A stretch of 64,000 nucleotides of DNA from Halomonas getboli (GTDB lineage: Bacteria > Pseudomonadota > Gammaproteobacteria > Pseudomonadales > Halomonadaceae): positions 672,657 to 736,656 of the forward strand of contig NZ_JALMEW010000001.1 of NCBI RefSeq assembly GCF_023094245.1. Direction: 5' to 3'. The translations under genes were made by a program, and so were the position numbers. The notes below the pieces were generated by a model. The model did not search any database. It saw only the letters and a list, made by a program, of their open reading frames with translations, and was not told where the DNA came from. Each line of letters starts with the position of its first letter. Position 1 is the stretch's first letter. Below, one piece after another: positions 8,737 to 17,645 of the stretch.

Positions 8737-9996
8737 ATGAATATCGAGGTTGAGAAATCCTATGGGCTGCTTAGGTTTATTAACAAGCCGCGCTCGAGGC
8801 CTATCAGGATTCTCTATGGTCTGCTGAGCTGGTGTGGCTTATTGCTGCTAGGAGCCCCGCGGGAAGTAGCCAAGGATAGCTGTTGTCTTGCGATGAAGCC
8901 GAATGGCATCAAAATTGTGATTCGCAGGGTCATATGGTTTGTACATGCTGGCTGGTTTCCTGTATCAATTCGTTCTGATTATTTTTTCGATATTTCCGAA
9001 AAAATGTCGGATGCAGCTTGTCGCGCGCTTATCACCTGGTTGAAAAAAAATAAGCGCATCGATGAATTTGATCGTCATGTCTGGCAAGCAGATCTTCACG
9101 GCGGCATCATCGAACGGGAGTGTGATAAAACAGGTGAGCTTATATTAACTCCTCGCCATCCTCTCAATGTAGAAGATGAGCTATTTTGTCAGAATATGAA
9201 CGTGGCGCTATCAGCCTTGAGTCAAAAGCTTTCAGCACCGCCTCCTGCTTCTGTTGCTGCTAGAAAGTTTCAGAAGACTGGAGAGTCTTTCGACAAGAGG
9301 GACGCTTACCAGGCTATTGCCGATTTTCGGGACATGATGTCAGATCTTGCCTGGCCGTGGTATGTGGTCAGTGGGACGTTTCTTGGCGCAGTCCGAGAGC
9401 AGGACTTCCTGGGGCATGACTATGATATCGACGTGGGTGTCGATTATCCGGACTTTGACCTTGAGCGCTTGCAGGGCGCGGTAAAAGCTTCTGAGGGTGT
9501 CTGGTTCATCAAGTCTGTAAGCTACTGTACCTTTCGGGAGCCACTCGATGACAGTGGTGTTCGTTATTATCAGATGGAAAAACCTATTCTCGTCAAGTTA
9601 GTGCATAAAACTGGATTGGTAGCAGACCTCTTCGTGCACGTGGAGGAAAAGGGGGTGCTTTGGCACGGTTCACCCATCCATCGCTGGGATAACGATTGCT
9701 TCAAACTGTCTGAATATCAGTTGGGGCATGAAACCGTATATGGAGCGGCAGATGCGGATCATTATCTGACAGAGAACTACGGTGATTGGCGTACGCCGGT
9801 ACTAGACTTTGACTGCAGTATTGATCCTCCCAATATTCGTTATTCTCGTACCGTGAGGGCTGTGACCTATCTGTCCAAGGTGGCGCACCGTTTCCTGCTT
9901 GATGGTGATGTCGACCGTGCAAGACGATATCTGACTTCTTTGGAAACTTCCGGTGTGCTGATCCGTGATGGCCAGGCATGGCAGTTCAGAGGTTAA
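8737..9996 (+). CDS. LicD/fukutin-like phosphotransferase candidate
   Basis: A 419-residue protein. Residues 205-240 carry WYVVSGTFLGAVRE and then HDYDIDVGV, the nucleotidyltransferase-fold metal site seen in LicD and fukutin-family proteins. These enzymes transfer phosphocholine, ribitol-phosphate or glycerol-phosphate from a CDP donor to a sugar. The following residues (LVADLFVH and a GDWRTP segment near 350) also fit the family. The N-terminal 180 residues have no recognisable domain. A good SD (GGGGAGAAGGG) precedes ATG 8737. With tagD 1.4 kb upstream, CDP-glycerol is a likely donor, but this is inference. The gene ends 19 bases before galE, where composition changes sharply. Confidence 0.75.
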   Translation: MNIEVEKSYGLLRFINKPRSRPIRILYGLLSWCGLLLLGAPREVAKDSCCLAMKPNGIKIVIRRVIWFVHAGWFPVSIRSDYFFDISEKMSDAACRALITWLKKNKRIDEFDRHVWQADLHGGIIERECDKTGELILTPRHPLNVEDELFCQNMNVALSALSQKLSAPPPASVAARKFQKTGESFDKRDAYQAIADFRDMMSDLAWPWYVVSGTFLGAVREQDFLGHDYDIDVGVDYPDFDLERLQGAVKASEGVWFIKSVSYCTFREPLDDSGVRYYQMEKPILVKLVHKTGLVADLFVHVEEKGVLWHGSPIHRWDNDCFKLSEYQLGHETVYGAADADHYLTENYGDWRTPVLDFDCSIDPPNIRYSRTVRAVTYLSKVAHRFLLDGDVDRARRYLTSLETSGVLIRDGQAWQFRG

Positions 9997-10015
9997 TTGA
10001 GATAAGAGTGAATTG

Positions 10016-11026
10016 ATGCGTGTACTTGTTACCGGCGGTGCCGGCTATATCGGTTCGCATACCGCCGTGGAACTGCTCGAGGCCGGCCACGACGTGGTCG
10101 TGGTCGATAATCTGTGCAACGGATCAGAAGTGGCGCTGCAGCGTATCGAGGAGATCACCGGCAAGGGCGTGGATTTCGCGCGCGCTGACATCCGCGATCG
10201 TGAGGCCATGGATGCGGTCTTCGCCAAGCATGATATCGATGCCGTGATCCATTTCGCCGGCCTGAAGGCGGTGGGCGAGAGCGTCGGCAAGCCGCTGGCC
10301 TACTACGAGAACAACGTGAACGGCACCCTGGTGCTGTGCCAGGCCATGGAAGCCGCCGGTGTGCGCCGCATCGTGTTCAGCTCCTCGGCCACGGTGTATG
10401 GCAGCGAGGCGCCGGTGCCGTATGTGGAAACGACGCCGCGAGGCACGACCTCCAACCCCTATGGCACGTCCAAGGCGATGGTGGAGAAGCTGCTTGAGGA
10501 CCTGGTGGTCGCCGATGAGCGCTGGTCGGTCACGCTGCTGCGTTACTTCAACCCGATCGGCGCGCATCCTTCCGGCAAGATCGGTGAGGACCCGCGGGGC
10601 ATTCCCAACAACCTGATGCCGTTCATCGCTCAGGTGGCCGTGGGGCGGCGCGACGAGCTGACGATCTTCGGCAATGACTACGAGACCGCAGACGGTACCT
10701 GCGAGCGCGACTATCTGCACGTGGTGGATCTGGCCGTTGGCCATCTCAAGGCCCTGGAGGTGGCGGGCGACCCCGGCATTTCCGTCTATAACCTGGGCAC
10801 GGGGCAGGGGATTTCGGTGCTGGAGATGGTGAACAGCTTCACGCGTGTGACGGATGTGCCGGTGCCTTATCGGTTCGGTGCCCGCCGGGCGGGCGATCTC
10901 CCCGCCTTCTGGGCCGATGCCTCCAAGGCTCGGAAAGAGCTCGGCTGGGTGGCCGAGAAAACGCTGGATGACATGATGACCGATACCTGGCGCTGGCAGT
11001 CGGGCAACCCGGAAGGCTATCGGTAG
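10016..11026 (+). CDS. galE: UDP-glucose 4-epimerase
   Basis: Interconverts UDP-glucose and UDP-galactose (NAD-bound, cytoplasmic), supplying UDP-galactose for surface glycans. At 336 residues it has the normal GalE length. It shows the NAD-binding GGAGYIGSH at the N-terminus, the SSSATVYG strand and the catalytic YGTSK (Y-x-x-x-K), followed by RYFNPIGAH. ATG 10016 is chosen over the TTG at 10013 because it gives the canonical MRVLVTGG start, with AAGAG about 8 bases upstream. Base composition is GC-rich from here on, so galE marks the edge between the foreign AT-rich block and host-like DNA. A strong hairpin follows the gene. Confidence 0.95.
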   Translation: MRVLVTGGAGYIGSHTAVELLEAGHDVVVVDNLCNGSEVALQRIEEITGKGVDFARADIRDREAMDAVFAKHDIDAVIHFAGLKAVGESVGKPLAYYENNVNGTLVLCQAMEAAGVRRIVFSSSATVYGSEAPVPYVETTPRGTTSNPYGTSKAMVEKLLEDLVVADERWSVTLLRYFNPIGAHPSGKIGEDPRGIPNNLMPFIAQVAVGRRDELTIFGNDYETADGTCERDYLHVVDLAVGHLKALEVAGDPGISVYNLGTGQGISVLEMVNSFTRVTDVPVPYRFGARRAGDLPAFWADASKARKELGWVAEKTLDDMMTDTWRWQSGNPEGYR

Positions 11027-11074
11027 TGGCAAGTCCAAGTTGATGCCGTCATGAAGACGGTATCACGACGTTCG

Positions 11075-11112
11075 GCAAGCGGGGCGCTCGGGAAATCGGG
11101 CGCCCCGCTTGC
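11075..11112. terminator. Bidirectional hairpin terminator between galE and the PIG-L gene
   Basis: A perfect 13-bp inverted repeat: GCAAGCGGGGCGC at 11075-11087 pairs with 11100-11112 across a 12-base loop, and a GTTTG run follows. It lies between convergent genes. A smaller hairpin (CCGTC/GACGG) sits just before it near 11046-11060. The T-tract is short, so the strength as an intrinsic terminator is uncertain. Confidence 0.75.
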
Positions 11113-11121
11113 GTTTGCGGC

Positions 11122-12432
11122 TCATGGTGTGTTGCAGGCCTCGATCAATGCCTCGGAGCTGACGAGGGCGAAGACTTCCTGAGCCTTGATATGGGTCTGG
11201 AAATAGTCGTGCTGACCGTAGGTCGGCCAGTGGGAGATGCCGCTTAGCTTTTGCCTGATGGCTCGCTTGAGTCGCCGCTCCCAGCCCGGCCAGTCACGCA
11301 GGTCGTGCATGCTGTCCATGGCCACGGCTTTTTCGCGCTGTGTCTCGAGATCGAGCGGCTGGCTGTAGAGCGACCATGGCCCCAGGCGCGATGCGTCGAG
11401 TCGGGCGGGCCAGACGCCCGCCGCGGCGTGGGCGGGTCCACGCGGGAAACCGCGCTGGCTCTTGAGGTGATTGGCATAGAGCAGCATGCGCTTTGGCCGG
11501 TGCTCTGAGTCTTCCATAGCCATGGCAAGCGCCCGGGTGGCGGCTTGGTGATCGGGGTGGGGGTCGAGCTCGGGATGAGGGACGACCACGGTGCTGGGGC
11601 GAATCTCGTCGAGCAGCCGGGTGAGATCGGCCAGCAGGTCATGGCCGCGGTTCTGTGGGCCGCCGTCCTGCGTGTCCGAGGCCAGCGGGCGTGCATTCCA
11701 ACGCCGGAAGTCTGCCGGCGTCAGGCGGGCATCGCCCATCGAGGGCAGGCGATCGCCCGGTGCCTCGAGCAGCTTTTGCAGGCTGTCGTTGAAATAGCCC
11801 AGCATGATGAGCCGATCCTGGGGAATGCCGGCCAGCATGGGCGTGGTGGCGCTGTTCCAGCTGCGAATCAGCCCCTTGCGACGGCTGGCACTCTTCAGGT
11901 CGTCATCGAGCCCCGGAACGTACTGGCGATCGAGGCGCTTGTGCCGCTCGCCGGCGGTCAGCGTGATGATCCAGGTGTTGCTCGCATGCTGACGATACAG
12001 GCCGTAGGCGGCGAGCTCGGCATCGTCCGGGTGCGGGGCGACGATCAGCAGCGGGCCGTCGTCGAGGCTCGGGCGCTGGAAGCCGAGAAGGCGCGTTTCG
12101 CTGCCCAGTCGGCATGCCTGGGGCGTCAGCGTGATGACTTCGAGGTCCTCGATGCCATTGAGGTTGAGCAGCCGCTTGCCGGCCTGCCCGGCTTCGAAGT
12201 ACTGGGTGAAGCGTGGTTTGTCTTGCTCGCTGACCGTGATGCCGGGCAGTTTCCAGCGCCCTTGGGCGGTGTAGCGCACCTCCAGCATCCAGCTGACGTC
12301 CTGGGCCGGGTGTTCGAGGTCGGGCAGCTGCAGCCGCCCCTGATCATCGATCCGGACGTCCAGTTCAACGTCAGGCGCCAGGGGAAGATAGTGATCATGC
12401 GTGTTGGGCATCGGCCGGCTCGCTGCTGTCAT
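11122..12432 (-). CDS. PIG-L/LmbE-family deacetylase
   Basis: A zinc-dependent N-deacetylase candidate acting on N-acetyl amino sugars in glycan synthesis. Residues 131-140 hold APHPDDAE, the metal-binding His-Pro-Asp-Asp signature, and residues 291-295 hold the second motif HPDH. The first 125 residues are a beta-rich extension not found in minimal PIG-L proteins. The gene overlaps the end of the upstream glycosyltransferase by 38 bases if the ATG at 12432 is used; ATG 12411 (MPNTHD) shortens the overlap to 17 bases and is equally plausible. It forms a two-gene minus-strand operon with that transferase, which suggests they act on the same sugar. The substrate is not known. Confidence 0.85.
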   Translation of the reverse strand: MTAASRPMPNTHDHYLPLAPDVELDVRIDDQGRLQLPDLEHPAQDVSWMLEVRYTAQGRWKLPGITVSEQDKPRFTQYFEAGQAGKRLLNLNGIEDLEVITLTPQACRLGSETRLLGFQRPSLDDGPLLIVAPHPDDAELAAYGLYRQHASNTWIITLTAGERHKRLDRQYVPGLDDDLKSASRRKGLIRSWNSATTPMLAGIPQDRLIMLGYFNDSLQKLLEAPGDRLPSMGDARLTPADFRRWNARPLASDTQDGGPQNRGHDLLADLTRLLDEIRPSTVVVPHPELDPHPDHQAATRALAMAMEDSEHRPKRMLLYANHLKSQRGFPRGPAHAAAGVWPARLDASRLGPWSLYSQPLDLETQREKAVAMDSMHDLRDWPGWERRLKRAIRQKLSGISHWPTYGQHDYFQTHIKAQEVFALVSSEALIEACNTP

Positions 12433-13675
12433 CGATAAGGTCGAGAAATGCGCTGACGATCCGGGCTTCAGAGAACCGCTCCACCCAGGCCGTTCGAATC
12501 TCGACAGGAGATGCTACTGCCTTGAGCATCCCTTCGGCCAGCGCCTCGGGCGTGGCATCGGTGATCAGCTGCTGCTGTTCGTCGATCAGCACTTCGGCGA
12601 TGCCGCCGGGCGCTCGTGCGGCAACGCAAGGCGTGCCGAGGGCCAGTGCTTCGATCAGCACGATGCCCAGCCCCTCGAAGCGCGAGCTCAGCACCAGGGC
12701 ATCGGCCTGTGCCACCCAGGGGTAGGGGTTGGACTGCTGCCCGAGGAAGTGAACGACATCTTCGAGTTCCAGTTCGCGCGTGAGGGCTTCCAGCTGGGGC
12801 CGTTCGGAGCCGTCGCCGATGATCGCCAGATGATGGTCTAGCCCTTGTCGCCGGGCCTGGGCGAACGCCTGGAGCAGCAGGGACTGGCGCTTGACGGGCA
12901 CCAGTCGTGCAACATGCACCAGGAAGGGAGCAGGAATTGCGGGTTGTCCTGTCTCGAGTGCCTTCTGGCGCAGATCATCGACCGGTACGGCGTTGTAGAT
13001 CACGCGGCTGGCCCTGAGTTGTACCTGCTGGGCTTCCAGGTAGGCGTGCAGGTTGGCCTTCACGCCTTGGGACACGCTGACCACGCGCTTGCCTTGCAAG
13101 AGCCGACGTGCCAGCCAGCGCCCCAGGGCATGCTTGGGAAAGCGACCGGTGACGGCTTCCACGACTCGCCAGGTGCGGGGATCCTGCACGTTCCACAGCA
13201 GCTCGAAGGCGCCCTGGCCCCTCAGCAGGATCAGGTCCAAAGCGCCGTGACGTCGCTCGAGGTCGACAACGAAGTCGTCAAAGGCACGACTGCAGCGCCA
13301 CCCCTGCCATACGAACCCCGAACGTGGGATGAGGGGGGATAACACCAGGCGGTTCAACAGATGCCAGGCCATGCCGGTCACGCCGCTGCGCTGTTGCCTG
13401 TCGAGGTCTCGACAATGGAGCGTGACATCGGCGTGGGGCTGCTGGCTTGGCTGCCCCTTCAGCACCAGCAGGTGGACCTCATTTCCGGCCGCAGCCATGG
13501 CGTTGGCCAGCGTCAGGGTGGCCGTTTCGATGCCGCCGGTGCCTAGGCGGCGCAGGGCGATCAGGATTCGTCGGGGAGAAGTCGCTTGCTGCAAGGGCCG
13601 AATCGTCCGGGCTTGTATCGTCGTTTTGTTGGCGGGTCGGCTTTTTCGATGGACCGAAAAGCGATGCGATGCCAA
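12395..13675 (-). CDS. GT4-family glycosyltransferase
   Basis: A GT-B retaining glycosyltransferase of 426 residues. A Gly-rich N-terminal loop (RRLGTGGIETATL near 42) is followed by a C-terminal half with HVARLVPVKRQ, a VHFLGQ strand and SSRFEGLGIVLIEAL (the E-x7-E nucleotide-sugar site). It transfers a sugar to LPS core, O-antigen or exopolysaccharide on the cytoplasmic face. It is translationally coupled to the PIG-L deacetylase downstream. The residue composition and the EGLGIVLIEAL motif resemble O-antigen/core transferases, but donor and acceptor cannot be assigned. Confidence 0.85.
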   Translation of the reverse strand: MASHRFSVHRKSRPANKTTIQARTIRPLQQATSPRRILIALRRLGTGGIETATLTLANAMAAAGNEVHLLVLKGQPSQQPHADVTLHCRDLDRQQRSGVTGMAWHLLNRLVLSPLIPRSGFVWQGWRCSRAFDDFVVDLERRHGALDLILLRGQGAFELLWNVQDPRTWRVVEAVTGRFPKHALGRWLARRLLQGKRVVSVSQGVKANLHAYLEAQQVQLRASRVIYNAVPVDDLRQKALETGQPAIPAPFLVHVARLVPVKRQSLLLQAFAQARRQGLDHHLAIIGDGSERPQLEALTRELELEDVVHFLGQQSNPYPWVAQADALVLSSRFEGLGIVLIEALALGTPCVAARAPGGIAEVLIDEQQQLITDATPEALAEGMLKAVASPVEIRTAWVERFSEARIVSAFLDLIDDSSEPADAQHA

Positions 13676-13865
13676 ACTATGAGGATGCTATATGTTATCC
13701 GCGCGATGTTGATTTGTATATGTATTCTATCGCATCAAGTGTAGAGAGACCTTGGCCTCTGTCAGGTTGCAGCGTGCTTACCTCACGAGGTAGCGGCTCT
13801 ATGTACGCGCCGTGGGCGCTTCGGTAGAGTACGCGGCTCTAAAAACATTCGCAGGGACAGTGGTC

Positions 13866-15227
13866 GTGAAGTCGCAAGATATTTGGGAATCGCCGGTGGG
13901 ATGGACATGCCCGAGAGCCGTATGGGGCGCGGGTGTCATCGCGTTGTTGCTGTGTGCGGTCTTCCGGATGCTATGGCCGGAGCTCGGGTCGCATGCCGAA
14001 ACCGTCATGGCGGTGCTGGGTTTGATCATTGTGCTGAGCCTGGGGCGCGGCATCCGCAGCAGTGCGGCCCTGTGGCTGCTGCTGGCGGTGGTGGTGGTGC
14101 AGGTGATTTCCTGGACGCTGGGCTACTACCACCATCCCCAATGGGTGGCCGACAACCCGCAGGTCGACCGCTTGGCCAAGCTGTTCATCTTCATCTCAGT
14201 TGCCTGGTGGCTGGGCGGCAGCACCCGCAATACGCTGCTGGTCTGGTGTCTGGCGGTGATGGGGTTGATTCTCTCCAGTGTCGTTCAGGGCGATGGGCTC
14301 AACGAGTGGCTGCGTGGCTTCGAGGGGCACCGCGTTGGCTTCGGCGTTCGCAATTATCAGCACGGGGCGATGCTGTTCGGCGTCGCGCTGCTGGGGTTGG
14401 TGGTGTTCACGCCACGCTTTCTGGCGCCGGGCCGTTGGCGTGCCGTACGTGCGGTTGCCTGGTGTGTGATGCTCGTGCTGTCGGCCATCGCGGTGCTGAT
14501 CGGCCAGACCCGTGCCGTCTGGTTGGCGCTGCTCCTGGCATTGCCTTTGGTGCTGGTCGTGTGGCTGGTGGCACGGCGCTTTCTCGGTGGGGCGCCGGTT
14601 AACCGCAAGTTCCTCGTGTCTGGTTTGGTCATATTGCTGCTGGTGATCGTTGGTGCGGGTAGCGCGCTCAAGGGCCCGCTGCTCGAGCGTGCAGGCAAGG
14701 AATCCGCGGTCATCGGCATGCTGCTGGAAGGCAATATCGATGACGTGCCCTATACCAGCATCGGCATCCGCATTCACTCCTGGCAGGCGGCCTTCGAATG
14801 GATCGAGCAGCGGCCGCTGGTCGGCTGGGGTGGGCAGGGCCGTGGGCTGGTGATCGACCACACGCCGTGGCTGCCGGATCGTGTCAAAAATAACTTTGGC
14901 CACCTGCATAACTTCTTTATCGAAGTCTGGGTGGCCTACGGGATCCTGGGGCTGGCCGTCATCGCGGCGTTTGCCTTCTGGGTGGGTCTCGCGACCTGGA
15001 GAGCCTGGCGAGGCGGCGTGTTGCCCGGCGACATGGCGCTGTTCGGCGCCGGGTTCTTCGTTTACTGGATGGTGGTCAATCAGTTCGAGTCCTATAACTC
15101 CTTCTGGACGGGGGTGTATGTGCACAATCTGGTGGTGGGTGGTCTGATCACTCACTACTGGCGCTGGCTGCGGGTAGGGCGGGAGCGTTCCGGGCCATCG
15201 GGCGCCGGTGCGGCCGGAATCTCATAA
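13866..15227 (+). CDS. O-antigen ligase / polymerase family membrane protein
   Basis: An inner-membrane protein of about 453 residues with 10-12 hydrophobic helices. The long periplasmic loop before the C-terminal helices contains RPLVGWGGQG and a HNFFIEVW segment, as in WaaL-type ligases (Wzy_C domain). A QTRAVWLALL segment lies before the loop. WaaL joins undecaprenyl-linked O-antigen to lipid A-core. I chose GTG 13866 because AGGGA (13853-13857) lies 8 bases upstream; the frame stays open to 13812. Neighbours (GT4, PIG-L, LPS kinase) fit an LPS role, so ligase is preferred over polymerase. Two other proteins of the same broad family are at 25546 and 30646. Confidence 0.82.
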   Translation: MKSQDIWESPVGWTCPRAVWGAGVIALLLCAVFRMLWPELGSHAETVMAVLGLIIVLSLGRGIRSSAALWLLLAVVVVQVISWTLGYYHHPQWVADNPQVDRLAKLFIFISVAWWLGGSTRNTLLVWCLAVMGLILSSVVQGDGLNEWLRGFEGHRVGFGVRNYQHGAMLFGVALLGLVVFTPRFLAPGRWRAVRAVAWCVMLVLSAIAVLIGQTRAVWLALLLALPLVLVVWLVARRFLGGAPVNRKFLVSGLVILLLVIVGAGSALKGPLLERAGKESAVIGMLLEGNIDDVPYTSIGIRIHSWQAAFEWIEQRPLVGWGGQGRGLVIDHTPWLPDRVKNNFGHLHNFFIEVWVAYGILGLAVIAAFAFWVGLATWRAWRGGVLPGDMALFGAGFFVYWMVVNQFESYNSFWTGVYVHNLVVGGLITHYWRWLRVGRERSGPSGAGAAGIS

Positions 15228-15235
15228 AAGTGCTT

Positions 15236-16156
15236 ATGAAGATGTTACGTTCTCATTCGTCCGAGCGGCCTTCGGTGCCGCTGGCCCCGGCCGGTGACCC
15301 GGCTTTCTTCCCGCTGTATGACGAGCGCATGCGCTGGCCCATTCGGCGTGCCCGCACCCAGGTGAGCGTGCGCCAGTTTCTGCAGGAACGTGTCGGGCTG
15401 CCCCTCGAGCGAAGGTTGCTGGAACGTTGGCGCGAGGGAAAGGCGGGTGGCCAGGCTATCGAACGTCATGGTCTACCGCGCCAGGCCATGGAGGAGACGC
15501 TTGGCGATCATCTGACGCTCCAGGTCGATCCGCGCGCCCTGATTCAGAGCACTGACTGGCGTGGCTATGCTCACAAGCTGAGACCCTCGTCCGCGGCGTT
15601 TATCTGGGACGGTGAATGGGATCAGCGCCGCGGTGATCTACGTTTCAGCTCGCGTTATCGCTTTATCAGCGATCTCGATGACCATCGCGATGACCTCACT
15701 CAGAGTGAGAGCTTTGCCAAGTATGCGGCTCGCTTGAAGGTTGGCAAACCGTGGTCTTCGCATCAGCAGGGGGTGCTGCTGGATTCCGAGGAGCGGATCC
15801 TGATGTACCTGCGCGTGTATCTGAGCTTTCTCGACGATATGGCGGTACGAGGCTTCGATGGTGGTCGGGGCAAGGACAAGCTGGGGGTGGCCGTGAGCCG
15901 AGAGGGGCGGTTGATCAAGATCAACCGCGGCCTGCATCGCCTGGCCATGGCGCAGCGCTTGGGCTTGAGTGCCGTACCGGTGCGGGTGATGGCGGTGCAT
16001 CGTGAGTGGTGGCGGCGTATTGTTGGCGAGGATACCGGGCCGGCAGCATTGGAACGTGTCGCTGATGGACTACGTGATTGCATGCCTGAGCAGCGCCCGG
16101 GCGAGCTGGATCCTGCCGAGTGGCCCGATTCTTTTGAGTGGCCAGCGAGACAGTGA
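15236..16156 (+). CDS. Uncharacterised protein with a ParB-like C-terminal motif
   Basis: A soluble protein of about 306 residues, rich in Arg and Asp, with no signal peptide or membrane segment. Near residue 225 it reads REGRLIKINRGLHRLAMAQ then LGLSAVPVRV. This resembles the G-x-HR-x3-A-x2-LG-x3-(V)PV-x-V pattern of ParB/sulfiredoxin-fold proteins. The rest is not recognised. It starts 8 bases after the O-antigen ligase stop (ATG 15236; GTG 15230 is an alternative), so the two are co-transcribed and perhaps work together. A protein with a comparable motif is at 43248 in the capsule operon. Function is unknown: the fold can bind nucleotides and act as kinase or nuclease, but nothing here proves either. 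Confidence 0.7.
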   Translation: MKMLRSHSSERPSVPLAPAGDPAFFPLYDERMRWPIRRARTQVSVRQFLQERVGLPLERRLLERWREGKAGGQAIERHGLPRQAMEETLGDHLTLQVDPRALIQSTDWRGYAHKLRPSSAAFIWDGEWDQRRGDLRFSSRYRFISDLDDHRDDLTQSESFAKYAARLKVGKPWSSHQQGVLLDSEERILMYLRVYLSFLDDMAVRGFDGGRGKDKLGVAVSREGRLIKINRGLHRLAMAQRLGLSAVPVRVMAVHREWWRRIVGEDTGPAALERVADGLRDCMPEQRPGELDPAEWPDSFEWPARQ

Positions 16157-16234
16157 GAACTCATCCGGAGCTGGACTTGGGAGCTGAGCGCAATGTGAAA
16201 TATCAGGCTTGGCTTTCCATATGTGGGCCGAAAT

Positions 16235-16280
16235 GACTTCCTTTCTCTATCGCCATAGAAAAAGGAAGTCTTTAAATTTT
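16235..16280. terminator. Bidirectional intrinsic terminator
   Basis: A perfect 10-bp inverted repeat (GACTTCCTTT at 16235-16244 and its complement at 16261-16270) with a nested CTAT/ATAG stem, followed by TTTAAATTTTT. It separates two convergent genes and has T-runs on one side and A-runs on the other. Confidence 0.85.
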
Positions 16281-16308
16281 TGGCTAGGTACCAGCTTTGA
16301 GGCAATCT

Positions 16309-17628
16309 CTACTTTTCAATCAGGCCTTCGTTTTCCAAGTTTAGTGCGAGGCCTATGATTAATAAAAAAATCTTTGCGTTATCTTCTTTGTGAGTGTCGT
16401 GATTATCCATGAGCTTTTCATGATCAATCCATGTGGCTATATTGTTTTTTGAAAGCATTTTGACGGCTTTTTTTAATACCTTTCGATAGTCATGCCGTTT
16501 TCTAAAAGCGTAGTCGTAATCAAGGTAGTTTATACCCGAGTTTTCTTTGATGCCCAGCATGGGAAGTCGCTTCCCTAAATGCCGCCTAACATTACGTTTG
16601 CTTCTGGCAATGCGTATACGTAAGTGTGAGTTTCTGGGGGCCCCTAACGAGCATTTGCTTGGCAAAGAAGCCAGCTCAGGATATAGCTGCTTGAGCATGC
16701 TAAGATAAAGATTCTGATTTTTTTTGGCCTGGGCTGGTGCATGAAGCCAGTAGCTCGCCCATTCTGGATGAGTAAAGGGGGTTACAACTGGGGTGCTTGA
16801 TGCACGAAGTTTCCCTATATGTGGGGACCAAGATTGTAAGCTTTTGCATGGTGTCACGATTGATGAGATGCAGCTGCTCTGCCTAATGCAAATATCTAAT
16901 TGCTCACTGGTAGGGAGTGGAGATGTCTCTGAAATATCAGGAAGACTTTTATAAGGGCAGTACGTTGAACGAGGAAGCCATCTTTTTTTCACTTTTCGTT
17001 GCTTGCGGACAAAAAAATCTTTTTCGGCATCCAGGCCTTTTTTGTTGGTGAAATGCCCGCCGGTGAGAGCATCGCCCATGAAGCCGCTAAGAATGATGTC
17101 ATTCTGGCCGGGAGCGACAGTGTTTATAGCCAGATTGTTGAAGTATGCATCCGGTGTATAAGTCCATGGAGCCTCAGTTATCGATGACTGTAATTTTTCC
17201 CATGATATTTCATGCAGGGTTAGATCAACCGCATAGTGGGCGACACCATAATGCTTTGCGATTTTTTTTCCGATTTTGTAGTCTAGTTGCCCTGGAGCTC
17301 CGAAGCTGAGGGTGGTTATTTTATCTTTTGGAAATCTGTCCATGGCGGCGCCGAACAGGATCCGACTATCCCACCCTCCACTCAATGGAACGATGCATCT
17401 ACCGGACTTCGTGTAATGGTCAAGTAGCGTGTCATCGACAACCCGGTTAAATAGATGAGTTGCTTCATGGGTCGAAAAGCTGGGCATCGGTTCTGGTGAT
17501 TGAACCTCATGGAGCGATGCAGGTGTGCTTGCAGGTGGTAAGTAACCATAATAAAGATAGGTGTTGACCAAGTAATCCATTTGGTCAGTTGCTGTGTAAG
17601 CGTCTTGTGCAAGCATTCTCTTTCTCAT
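16309..17628 (-). CDS. Asparagine-synthase-like amidotransferase domain without glutaminase
   Basis: A 439-residue protein with the ATP-pyrophosphatase motif SGGWDSR at residues 83-89 (canonical SGGxDS). The following part matches the synthetase domain of AsnB-like proteins. The usual N-terminal glutaminase with its Cys2 nucleophile is absent: the chain starts within the linker that normally joins the domains. Known relatives in polysaccharide loci amidate uronic acids or other carboxylates. Here ammonia rather than glutamine would be needed, or a partner must supply it. The gene is AT-rich, unlike its GC-rich neighbours, and sits 17 bases after the GT92-like gene. There is no clear SD before the ATG, so the start is uncertain. 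Confidence 0.75.
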   Translation of the reverse strand: MRKRMLAQDAYTATDQMDYLVNTYLYYGYLPPASTPASLHEVQSPEPMPSFSTHEATHLFNRVVDDTLLDHYTKSGRCIVPLSGGWDSRILFGAAMDRFPKDKITTLSFGAPGQLDYKIGKKIAKHYGVAHYAVDLTLHEISWEKLQSSITEAPWTYTPDAYFNNLAINTVAPGQNDIILSGFMGDALTGGHFTNKKGLDAEKDFFVRKQRKVKKRWLPRSTYCPYKSLPDISETSPLPTSEQLDICIRQSSCISSIVTPCKSLQSWSPHIGKLRASSTPVVTPFTHPEWASYWLHAPAQAKKNQNLYLSMLKQLYPELASLPSKCSLGAPRNSHLRIRIARSKRNVRRHLGKRLPMLGIKENSGINYLDYDYAFRKRHDYRKVLKKAVKMLSKNNIATWIDHEKLMDNHDTHKEDNAKIFLLIIGLALNLENEGLIEK

Positions 17629-17645
17629 TGCAAAGTTTTTCGTGC

